Of a stretch of DNA of 64,000 nucleotides, positions 28,941-36,060 are shown in pieces. The notes under the pieces are model-generated. The model worked only from the letters and a program-made list of their open reading frames with translations. It did not search any database and was not told where the DNA came from. The stretch is taken from assembly GCA_026709415.1 (NCBI GenBank), contig JAPOSZ010000013.1, positions 22,065 to 86,064 of the forward strand, in the 5' to 3' direction. Each line of letters opens with the position of its first letter. Within the stretch, counting starts at the first letter, position 1. Source of the DNA: Flavobacteriaceae bacterium. GTDB taxonomy: Bacteria; Bacteroidota; Bacteroidia; Flavobacteriales; Flavobacteriaceae. Both the position numbers and the translations under genes were made by a program.

Positions 28941-28975
28941 AGGATGACGGTTGTCATCTTACTTACATTTTTTAT
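28941..28975 (+). terminator. Probable terminator of the PL8-sulfatase operon
   Basis: GATGAC-GGTT-GTCATC forms a perfect 6-bp stem with a tetraloop (28943-28958), extendable by a wobble and an A-T pair. It is followed by a T-rich stretch ending in six T (28969-28974 region). It lies about 55 bp after the last stop codon of the operon, the right place for a factor-independent terminator. Confidence 0.55.
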
Positions 28976-29032
28976 TGGGAACTATATACTCTAACACACA
29001 AAATTTTCGTAAAGTGACTGAAATTTAGCTCC

Positions 29033-29900
29033 ATGAATCAATCATTATCCGTATTACAATTATTTGAATTATTTCCTGATGAACGCAGTGCCTAGAAGTG
29101 GTTAGAACGAGTTATTTGGGGAAAAGAACCCATTTGTCCCCGATGTAACTGTTCTCAATGTGTTACGGTCAGAAAAAATCGAAAACCAATGCCGTATTGG
29201 TGTGGAAAATGTCGAAAATATTTTAGTGTCCGCACAGGCACATTGATGGCCAGAACCAATTTACCACTAAGAAAATGGATCTTTGCGATTTATTCTTTTC
29301 AAACCAAACCCAAAGGCATCTCATTCATCGATTGCGAGAAGCGATGGCTCAAGAGATACCCCTCTTTGAGGGTAAAGTCGAAGTCGATGAATCCTTTATG
29401 GGGGATTACGAAAAAACATGCCGTTGAAAAAAAGAAGGGAAACCCAAAGCACCGCAGGACGAGGGGTGGCTGGTAAGTTTCCGATCATTGGTATGAAATG
29501 TCGACAAACCAAAAAAATTGTGGCGAAAGCGATTGATACCACGGATCGTGAGACATTGCATGAATTCGTTCATTCAAATACAACGGAAAGTGCCATTATT
29601 GATACCGATGAACATCGAGGCTATCGTCACCTCAATAGAGAACATCTTTGTATCTTGCACAACCGATACCAATATGTCGATGGGGATGTCCGTACCAATG
29701 GGATTGAAAGTTTTTGGTCAGGGATTAAAAGAGCCTACAAAGGCACGTATCACTACATGAGTCAAAAGCACCTCAATCGTTATGTGAAAGAATTCACAGG
29801 GCGATTTAATTTGAAGGGATTGGATGTTTTAGACCAAATGAAATGGCTATTTCAAAATATGGTCGGGAAACAGTTGATATATCGGGAATTGATAGCGTAA
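29033..29900 (+). pseudogene. IS1595-type transposase, decayed
   Basis: A recognisable but broken transposase. From the ATG at 29033 the frame has an in-frame TAG at codon 21 (29093-29095), then continues with the zinc ribbon (ICPRCNCSQC and YWCGKCRKYF) and RTNLPLRKWIFAIYSF. Near 29318 the frame changes and the 'KLHRDLGI-type' segment is missing, giving an internal deletion plus frameshift. The catalytic block continues as VEVDESFMGDYEKTC, a TGA follows, and a third frame covers GKFPIIGMKCRQTKKIVAKAI, AIIDTDEHRGYRHL, NGIESFWSGIKRAYKGTYHY to the stop at 29900. At least three lesions show it is inactive. Clear terminal inverted repeats were not found. Only 6 bp separate its stop from the next gene, so the right end of the element seems lost. 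Confidence 0.8.
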
Positions 29901-29906
29901 GTAAAA

Positions 29907-30896
29907 ATGATACGAGAATACAACACTCAGGAAGAGATTTTAAATGGAGAAATAGCCCGATTGCTTCGGGATAAAAAACTTTATACTGAGGCAGATAAAT
30001 GGATAAACAACAAGAAAGTCGATATTCTAGTTAAGAATCAAAAAGAAGATTCATATTTCACGGCAATAGAATGTAAGAATGGTCAATCAAAAACTCAAAA
30101 AAACAACGCTATTAGAGATGCCATGCGATGGATTCCCAACAATAGATGCCATAATTACATTGCTCTTTGTTATCCTAATTATATAAAACAACAAGATCTA
30201 AAATCAACAGATCAATTATTATTTGCTAAGGTTGATGGAGATGGTTTAGTTGGTAACTGGTATCAAGGCGATTACAACAAATTATATCAAATTACCAACG
30301 ACGTTAATACGAATCATGTTGAATATATCACTAAGGTTCTTAGCGAAGCCATTATTTCAGCAAGTAGTCATTTCAATGAGAATGTGAATGAACTTCTTAG
30401 CCATATCATGGAAATTAGTAAGGAAAAGAAAAGACCTATACTCATATCATGTTTGATTTTAATAAACGCTTTGTTAATGCAGTCAAGATTAAGAGAAACT
30501 TCTAAAAAAAAGCAATTACAAAATTTAAACTCTTTAACTGAATTAAAAGGATCAGAAAATATTATTTCTACACTACTAAGGGATTGGAATGAAATTAAAA
30601 AAATCGATTATGCTCCTGTTATTGACCCGGCAATTAAAATCTTAAAAAAACTACCAACAACCCAGTTAACTGTAGAAGCCCTAAAAACATTAATCAAAGC
30701 ATCCATTGATTGTAATAAACACATCATCAGCACTCGATTAGATTATTTGGGTTCTATTTATCATAAGTTACTAAATACAGCGAAACACGATGGTTCTTTT
30801 TACACCACCATTGAAGCCTCCGTTTTACTTTCAAAACTCGCCATTACTGAAGAGCATTCAGAAAAAATAAGGGGGGGGGCAGTTCAAAATTATTGA
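29907..30896 (+). CDS. Type IIG restriction-modification enzyme, N-terminal half (nuclease plus helical linker), ended by a G-tract frameshift
   Basis: The 329-residue frame begins with a PD-(D/E)xK-like nuclease region: VDILVK with Asp39 and AIECKNG with Glu55 and Lys57. A long helical connector follows, then the pre-methylase segment GSFYTTIEASVLLSKLAITEE that precedes motif I in N6-adenine methylases. The frame is broken in a run of nine G at 30871-30879 and ends 15 bases later at TGA. With eight (or eleven) G, the frame would read GGQFKIIDPACGTGTLL, the SAM-binding motif I, and continue into the next open frame to 32613. The two halves therefore are one ~901-residue restriction-methylation gene, here OFF. 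As it stands it would give only a nuclease-linker fragment. It starts 6 bp after a transposase remnant. Confidence 0.82.
   Translation: MIREYNTQEEILNGEIARLLRDKKLYTEADKWINNKKVDILVKNQKEDSYFTAIECKNGQSKTQKNNAIRDAMRWIPNNRCHNYIALCYPNYIKQQDLKSTDQLLFAKVDGDGLVGNWYQGDYNKLYQITNDVNTNHVEYITKVLSEAIISASSHFNENVNELLSHIMEISKEKKRPILISCLILINALLMQSRLRETSKKKQLQNLNSLTELKGSENIISTLLRDWNEIKKIDYAPVIDPAIKILKKLPTTQLTVEALKTLIKASIDCNKHIISTRLDYLGSIYHKLLNTAKHDGSFYTTIEASVLLSKLAITEEHSEKIRGGAVQNY
30871..30879 (+). repeat. Nine-G tract at the frame break of the Type IIG gene
   Basis: G9 directly before the codons of methylase motif I. The codon phase shows that G8 joins the two halves and G9 does not. Long G runs inside R-M genes are well-known sites of slipped-strand phase variation. 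Confidence 0.8.
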
Positions 30897-30942
30897 CCCC
30901 GCCTGTGGCACAGGAACACTTCTAATTGCATCTGTAAAAAGA

Positions 30943-32613
30943 ATGAATGACTTATGCGATGAAGTAGATAAGCAAATCTTACATCTCCACTCCATAGAAG
31001 ACATGATTTATGGTTTAGACATCAACCAACATGCTATAAATATTGGAGCCTCCGCTTTGACTCTGATTGCCCCAAATGTGGACTATAATAAGATGAATTT
31101 GTATTGTATGCAACATGGGAAAAACAGTGATGATGAGGTTCGAACGGGATCATTGGACTTATTAATTGATGATCATCGATTGAATGTCTTTGGTTCATCA
31201 GGAATGAGAACTTCTAGCGATGAATTTATAGATGATAGGGTGAAACTCGATAATTCGTTTGATTTGGTGATTATGAATCCACCTTATACAAGAAATGATC
31301 TTAGAAATCAACACTACCCACCTGAATTAAAAAGAGAAATCCAACAAAGAGAAAAAGATATTGCTAAAGAAATTAAACACAGTAATACATTGTTAGGTAA
31401 TGCAATATCTAATACTAGTATAGCAACATATTTTTTCCCTATTGCAAACGGACTTTTAAATAAAAATGGAGTTGTTGCTACAGTGTTACCTTTTGCTTCA
31501 AGCACAAACCCAGCTGCAAAAGGGTGTCGTAATTTATTGACAAACAAAGGAGATTATATATTAGAATTGGTTGTAACTAGCCATGATAATAATAGAATAT
31601 ATTTTTCAGGTAACACAACTATCCATGAATGTTTAGCTATTGCAAAAAAAGAGACAAAAAACAATAGAAATAAAAAAGCTGCGTTCATTTCTCTTTATAA
31701 AAATCCTAGTAATATTTCACAAGCGATTGATTTGGCAGAATCAATTAAAAAATCATTACAAGGTAATATTGAAAATTTAAAAAAGAATTACGGAAATATA
31801 ATTTTTAGGGATCAAAACTTTATAAGAGGAAAAATTTGGAATGATACTTGTTTTTATGATTTCAATTTGTCAGAACAATGGAATAAAATGTTATTTAATT
31901 CATGTAAACCTGATAGTGCCTTACAAAGAATTGAAAAAGTATCGAAAATTATTGATGGACGGGGTATTAGAGGTTCTTTTTGTAGATCAAAAATACCTCA
32001 TAGTTATACTTCAATTTGGTATCATAATGAAAATCGTAATACCTTATTGACGAATTTTGATTCGTATATGTATGCGAAAAATGGAAAAGAATCTAAAGCT
32101 CAAAAACTATGGGAAGAAAAAACTCATTTGTTTGTAGCTCAAAAAATCAGATGGAGCACTATTTCGGTATTAGCTCCTTATACTAAAAACAAAATGTTAG
32201 GTAACGCATGTATACCTATCATTCCTGCTTTAGAATCTGGATACTTAATTGACGATTTAAATTTAATTTCAAAAGCATGGTGTCTATATTTAAACTCTAC
32301 ATATGGGATATTAGGGTTTTTAAATACAAGAGGAAAAGATTTGCAATACTCCCTTTTTTCAATAGATACTATTAAAAGTTTATTAATACCTAACAGCTAT
32401 AAATGTGATATTAATTTAATGGCCAACACTTTTGATAAACTATCCGAAAATCAATTAAAACCTATTTCATTGATTAACTGTGATAAAATAAGAAAACAAA
32501 TAGATGACTGTGTTTTTAAAGCTATTCCTGGGTTATTTGATGCTGAACCAATTAGAGAAAAAATAGCAAATGAACCATCAGTGCATCAAAGAAAAAAATC
32601 AAATTTAGTATAG
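30943..32613 (+). CDS. Type IIG restriction-modification enzyme, C-terminal half (N6-adenine methylase plus target recognition)
   Basis: The 556-residue frame starts at an internal Met just after motif I, so it is not expected to be translated alone. It contains the SAM-domain strand YGLDINQHAINIGA, motif IV NPPY at residues 112-115 (VIMNPPYTRN), NGVVATVLPFASS (motif VI-like) and ISFSGNTTIHECL-type strands of the methylase core. From about residue 300 a target-recognition region follows (IDGRGIRGSFCRSK, LGNACIPIIPALESGY, DLQYSLFSIDTIKSLLIP). In the fused numbering NPPY is about residue 457. No separate specificity or helicase gene is present, which fits a single-chain Type IIG enzyme rather than Type I or BREX. 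Base composition is slightly richer in A/T than the flanking PULs. Confidence 0.82.
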   Translation: MNDLCDEVDKQILHLHSIEDMIYGLDINQHAINIGASALTLIAPNVDYNKMNLYCMQHGKNSDDEVRTGSLDLLIDDHRLNVFGSSGMRTSSDEFIDDRVKLDNSFDLVIMNPPYTRNDLRNQHYPPELKREIQQREKDIAKEIKHSNTLLGNAISNTSIATYFFPIANGLLNKNGVVATVLPFASSTNPAAKGCRNLLTNKGDYILELVVTSHDNNRIYFSGNTTIHECLAIAKKETKNNRNKKAAFISLYKNPSNISQAIDLAESIKKSLQGNIENLKKNYGNIIFRDQNFIRGKIWNDTCFYDFNLSEQWNKMLFNSCKPDSALQRIEKVSKIIDGRGIRGSFCRSKIPHSYTSIWYHNENRNTLLTNFDSYMYAKNGKESKAQKLWEEKTHLFVAQKIRWSTISVLAPYTKNKMLGNACIPIIPALESGYLIDDLNLISKAWCLYLNSTYGILGFLNTRGKDLQYSLFSIDTIKSLLIPNSYKCDINLMANTFDKLSENQLKPISLINCDKIRKQIDDCVFKAIPGLFDAEPIREKIANEPSVHQRKKSNLV

Positions 32614-32731
32614 TATTCAACATTATAAGAATTCATTCATATTCCCACGCCATGAATAAAATGATTATCAAAAATGGTAGATAATTCACTTCAATAAAAA
32701 CTTTCTAACTTCGTAGTTCAATCCAAGAGCC

Positions 32732-32893
32732 ATGAAGTCTTCTAAAAATAGAAAACCTAAACAACCACCAAACGATATTCCCAAAGAAATTCATTTGGGA
32801 GCAGAACGATTAGCCAGAGCCTTGAAAATCCCCAACTTTGCTGAAAAAGAGCAAAAACGAATCAAACAAGAAAGGCAACGTTCGATTTTTTAA
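32732..32893 (+). CDS. Small basic 53-residue protein of unknown function
   Basis: An ATG at 32732 opens a 53-codon frame (MKSSKNRKPKQPPNDIPKEI, then HLGAERLARALKIPNFAEKE, ending ERQRSIF). It is highly charged, with a predicted amphipathic helix. It lies 118 bp after the methylase and just before a convergent HEPN/MNT pair. A second, 5'-altered copy of the same coding sequence lies on the other side of that pair (33721-33857), with synonymous and conservative differences (KQERQRS versus NEERQRS). The conservation suggests real coding. I do not recognise a family; a small antitoxin or DNA/RNA-binding peptide is possible but unproven. Confidence 0.5.
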   Translation: MKSSKNRKPKQPPNDIPKEIHLGAERLARALKIPNFAEKEQKRIKQERQRSIF

Positions 32894-32957
32894 TCGGATT
32901 TGATACTATTTTTTTAGAAATAAAGGTTCTGTACCATAGAGTATATGGTCACCTTTT
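32761..32957. repeat. Direct repeat flanking the HEPN/MNT pair, copy A
   Basis: Nearly identical to 33721-33914 over its first ~160 bp (from ACAACC through the 53-aa ORF and the GATTTGATACTATTTTTTT tail), then more divergent. The two copies bracket the minus-strand HEPN/MNT genes. A short stem CGATT-TTTT-AATCG sits at the end of the ORF. Confidence 0.8.
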
Positions 32958-32971
32958 TTTAATAAAATCGC

Positions 32972-33376
32972 TTATCGAGTCGTTTGAGTATCGACCTTAT
33001 TTTCTCTCTGTTGCGATTGAATGTATTTTCTAAGATAAGGTAACTCTCTTTTTCTAGAGGAAGGATATGGTTTTTCACAAAGCCAAACATCTCTTAATGT
33101 CGGATAGTGATGTGCGATTCGATTGCGAATTCGAGTGAAGGCTCGCCATTCAATATTGGGGTATTTTTCCTTTATAGGAGGATAGATCTCATTGGCCATC
33201 ATTCTTATTTCCTCACGAATCAAAAACGATTGAAAATAAATTAATTTCTGATTTTTTAAATCCGATAGGAAATGATCTTTGTTTTGAATCGGTTTGATGA
33301 CCCAATGCCATTCATTATACAATGATTGGATATTATCCAATCGTTCCTGCAACTTCTCTTGTAGTATTTCGTTCAT
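32972..33376 (-). CDS. HEPN-domain protein (HepT-like toxin)
   Basis: A 134-residue all-helical protein (start at Met in MNEILQEKL; an earlier Met at 33388 is possible). The HEPN RNase motif is RNRIAHHY, i.e. R-x4-H-x-Y, in TRIRNRIAHHYPTLRDVW at about residue 95. Arg and His are the predicted RNA-cutting residues, and the Tyr is the position AMPylated by MntA in characterised HepT/MntA pairs. The gene overlaps the 3' end of the nucleotidyltransferase gene by 44 bp, the same organisation as the second pair at 63 kb (47 bp). The C-terminus (SSRKRELPYLRKYIQSQQ...) is basic. Both genes sit between direct repeats. Confidence 0.82.
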   Translation of the reverse strand: MNEILQEKLQERLDNIQSLYNEWHWVIKPIQNKDHFLSDLKNQKLIYFQSFLIREEIRMMANEIYPPIKEKYPNIEWRAFTRIRNRIAHHYPTLRDVWLCEKPYPSSRKRELPYLRKYIQSQQRENKVDTQTTR

Positions 33377-33641
33377 TAAAAAACTCAATGGCTTCCCCTA
33401 AGACTCGTTCTTTAGAAAATCGGTTAATACAATCATAATGGACTAAGTTCACCTCACACCCAAAAGCATCTTCTAAATCTAAGATGATGTGTGTCGTGTC
33501 CATTAAATCGACTTCTTCATTGAATTCATAAAGTAATTCGATAAAATCTTTTTTGGAATCCCAAGCATTGTAAGCGATCCGAATGGGATCATAAGACCTC
33601 ATGGACTCAATCACAATTTTTTGCTGCTCTTTGGTTAACAT
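33333..33641 (-). CDS. MNT-type nucleotidyltransferase, degenerate active site (MntA-like)
   Basis: A 102-residue protein (start at MLTKEQQKIV, position 33641; an upstream in-frame Met adds an unlikely leader). It aligns along its length with the canonical MNT at 63039: MLTKEQQKIVIESMRSYDPI against MLTKKQQEIIIEEMNPYKPV, and RFSKERVLGEAIEFFNE against PYLKESILKEAIIFYD. The catalytic loop differs. The other protein has GSVARG plus SDID; this one has NAWDSK and DFIELL, five residues shorter, so both the Gly-Ser and the metal-binding Asp-x-Asp are lost or altered. It is predicted not to transfer nucleotides, although DxxE could conceivably retain one metal ligand. It precedes HepT on the same strand with a 44-bp overlap. 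Confidence 0.75.
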   Translation of the reverse strand: MLTKEQQKIVIESMRSYDPIRIAYNAWDSKKDFIELLYEFNEEVDLMDTTHIILDLEDAFGCEVNLVHYDCINRFSKERVLGEAIEFFNERNTTREVAGTIG

Positions 33642-33668
33642 GATGAATGATCTTTTTAACAGAAATAA

Positions 33669-33857
33669 AAACTTCAACTTATTCCGTTGTCGGATAAGTC
33701 AAGATACGGGGATAGAAATAACAACCAAATCATTCCCAAAGAAATTCATTTGGGAGCAGAACGATTAGCCAGAGCCTTGAAAATCCCCAACTTTGCTGAA
33801 AAGGAGCAAAAGCGAATCAATGAAGAAAGACAACGATCCATTTTTAATCGGATTTGA
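33669..33857 (+). pseudogene. Second, 5'-altered copy of the 53-residue ORF
   Basis: The frame reads IPKEIHLGAERLARALKIPN and continues to RSIFNRI before TGA at 33855-33857, matching the 53-aa ORF at 32732 but lacking its start: upstream codons (from about 33669) differ and hold no ATG, only a TTG at 33687. One T fewer in the terminal T run changes the C-terminus by three residues. It is probably a non-expressed duplicate. Confidence 0.5.
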
Positions 33858-33914
33858 TACTATTTTTTTTAGAAATAGAAGTTTTGCGTATTAGAATATA
33901 TAGTTCCCTTTTTA
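33721..33914. repeat. Direct repeat flanking the HEPN/MNT pair, copy B
   Basis: The partner of 32761-32957, in the same orientation, about 960 bp downstream. The duplicated unit contains most of the 53-aa ORF and its A/T-rich tail. Confidence 0.8.
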
Positions 33915-34401
33915 TTCCTGATTTGGACTTTTTTGATGCGTAACGGATTGATTACCAATAGGATTTTTTCGATGGTTCATCATCATTTATTTTTTATTGA
34001 TTTCTTGGTAGCTTTTGACGGATGGTTGATATTTGATGCCTTGATCTGCTCTCATCATTGCAAAACCAAACATGTGTTTTCAATTGGTTGTCGTACGCCG
34101 AACCATCATCCCATGTTACGGTTTTTGTTTGGGGCCTTGGGAGTTTGTCTATTTTCCTGTGAATACTGTCTTTTGAGTGAACTGAAAAACCATTGCTACA
34201 CTATCATTTGATTTTCCAGCGATAACCTTTATGTAATGGTATGAACTCCTTTATGGTCGCCTATCGATAGCAATATCCAATATCGCTAAGGGTCTTTTCC
34301 AAAAAGAACCCATCTCCCCCATAACTGTAGATCGTTTATACGAAATAAAAATAGATACAACTAATTTGGACCTGCCTTTTTAAAGTCATCTGAATCCCTT
34401 G
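33915..34401. other. Intergenic region between the island and PUL 2 SusD
   Basis: About 490 bp. A 92-codon plus-strand frame (33933-34211) is rich in His, Phe and Cys without any family pattern and is not called. No terminator hairpin for SusD was recognised. Confidence 0.4.
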
Positions 34402-36033
34402 CTAATCGGTATAACCAGGGTTTTGCTCTAAACCTTCTCCGCGTTCTAGTTCATCGATCGTTATAGGCCATAGATAATGTTTATTGGGGTCAAAGAAACG
34501 AGGTGGACGGACTTGGTTATTAAATTCAATGGTTTGACCGGCTTTAATTCTCAAGCCTTGTACCACATAACCGTCATTCATTTCAATCATTCCATTTCGT
34601 TTCATATCAAAATAGGTCCATCCCTCCATGGCCAGCTCTACGACGCGCTCGTGATAGATATCTTCCATGGTGATATTGCCTGAAGTGAATAATGGTAATG
34701 TATTGGAAGCTCTTATCCTGATGGCATTGATCGTCTGATCCAAGATTTCTTGAGAAACCGTATTGATGCCATCTCGCATCGCTACAGCCTCAAGGTAATT
34801 CAACAAAATATCCGCATAACGGAATATGATGAAATCCAGGGGGGAATCAAAATTAGCAGACCCAGGGCCAGGAATCACATATTTGCGCATGTGCATTCCG
34901 GTTTGAGTATGGTTGATCGCACTAAACTCATGCGGATGCACGATAGAAGTGTTAAACTGATTCACAAAGGTTTTTCCTGCGCGAAGGATCGTTTTGTCCA
35001 TACGCGGATCACGCCCTTCAAAAAAATAAAAAACCTCATTGGGAATCCTTTCGGGATCAGGGTTCACACTAGTAGGATTTGGATCAAGGACTTCATATTG
35101 TTCCACCAACCATCGTGTGGGTTGTATTTCGGACCATCCCGAAGCGGCCGAACTTCGAAAAGCGTAGTATTTTTCAAAACTTCCTCCAGGTTCGGCATCC
35201 GTCATAAAAACATGCTCCACATCAAAAATAACCTCTTCATTATTTTCATTGTCGATGCTGATGACATCTTCAAATTCAGGCACCAAGGCATACCCCATGG
35301 CCATAATGGTCTCGCATGCAGTAGCAGCAGCTCCCCAGTTTTTTTCGTAAAGAGCTATTTTCACTTCCAATGCCTTGGCAGCTCCTTTTGTCGCCCTCCC
35401 GGTCTCCTCCGCACCTGGTTCAGGAAGATTTGCAAAAGCAAAGGATAAATCTTCTTTGATGAGAGCAATCACCTCAGCTTTGGGAGCTCTGGTCGCGGAA
35501 GCATCATCAATACCGGGTACAGAGGTAAACAAAGGCACATCACCATATTGCTCCACCAATAGATAATAGTACATCGCCCTCAAAAAGCGTGCTTCACCAA
35601 TCATCCTATTTTTTTCTATCTCTCCATTTGGAATGTCAAAAGATACGCGATCAATATTATCAAGAAAATCATTGGCTCTCACGACCCCCTTGTACATCGC
35701 TCTCCAAAAATTTCTAAAGATTCCTTCATTAACCGTTCCACCTCCTTCAGCAATTCTTCTGGCGCCCCCATTACGGCTATTACCAATAGGGGTAAATACA
35801 TCGAAATACCCAAGTTTGGACCAACTTAATTTATCCCTTGAATTCCCCTGAAGACCATCGTATATGGCTGCTAATCCAGCATTGGCATCGCCTATCGTTC
35901 TCCAGAATGTTTCACTGGATAGCTGATCTGGCGGATTGGTCTCTAACTTATCATCGCATGACACAAGAATCATCAACATCAAAAGCATATGTACGCTTGC
36001 CTTGAAAGTGTCCTTTATTTTATTTTTTTTCAT
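34402..36033 (-). CDS. SusD/RagB-like glycan-binding lipoprotein (PUL 2)
   Basis: The start at 36033 gives a 543-residue lipoprotein whose signal ends LMILVSC (lipobox) followed by DDKLETNPPDQLS; a Met nine codons upstream is less likely. SusD features: FWRTIGDANAGLAAIYDGL, the helix pair RMIGEARFLRAMYYYLLVEQYGDVPLF (about residue 155), AKALEVKIALYEKNW, and the C-terminal FRYADILLNYLEAVAM...INAIRIRA and YHERVVELAMEGWTYFDMKR. The C-terminal domain carries HKYLWPI-type and GYTD endings. It follows SusC on the same strand and is the glycan-capturing lid of that transporter. The presumed ligand is the same sulfated glycosaminoglycan-like polymer as the other PUL 2 enzymes. Confidence 0.93.
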   Translation of the reverse strand: MKKNKIKDTFKASVHMLLMLMILVSCDDKLETNPPDQLSSETFWRTIGDANAGLAAIYDGLQGNSRDKLSWSKLGYFDVFTPIGNSRNGGARRIAEGGGTVNEGIFRNFWRAMYKGVVRANDFLDNIDRVSFDIPNGEIEKNRMIGEARFLRAMYYYLLVEQYGDVPLFTSVPGIDDASATRAPKAEVIALIKEDLSFAFANLPEPGAEETGRATKGAAKALEVKIALYEKNWGAAATACETIMAMGYALVPEFEDVISIDNENNEEVIFDVEHVFMTDAEPGGSFEKYYAFRSSAASGWSEIQPTRWLVEQYEVLDPNPTSVNPDPERIPNEVFYFFEGRDPRMDKTILRAGKTFVNQFNTSIVHPHEFSAINHTQTGMHMRKYVIPGPGSANFDSPLDFIIFRYADILLNYLEAVAMRDGINTVSQEILDQTINAIRIRASNTLPLFTSGNITMEDIYHERVVELAMEGWTYFDMKRNGMIEMNDGYVVQGLRIKAGQTIEFNNQVRPPRFFDPNKHYLWPITIDELERGEGLEQNPGYTD

Positions 36034-36060
36034 AGCCCTATTTTTTGTAAAACACATCAA

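Noticed and set aside
28961..29906. Terminal inverted repeats of the IS1595-type element
   Set aside because: CTTACTTAC on the left and GTAAGTAA on the right are only partly complementary and too short to call ends.
30880..30942. Two separate genes (nuclease protein and stand-alone methylase) instead of one split gene
   Set aside because: The bases between contain the methylase motif I in the other frame, and the second frame lacks motif I if read alone; fusion at G8 restores it exactly.
33933..34211. 92-codon plus-strand frame beside SusD
   Set aside because: His/Phe/Cys-rich random-looking composition; no motif.
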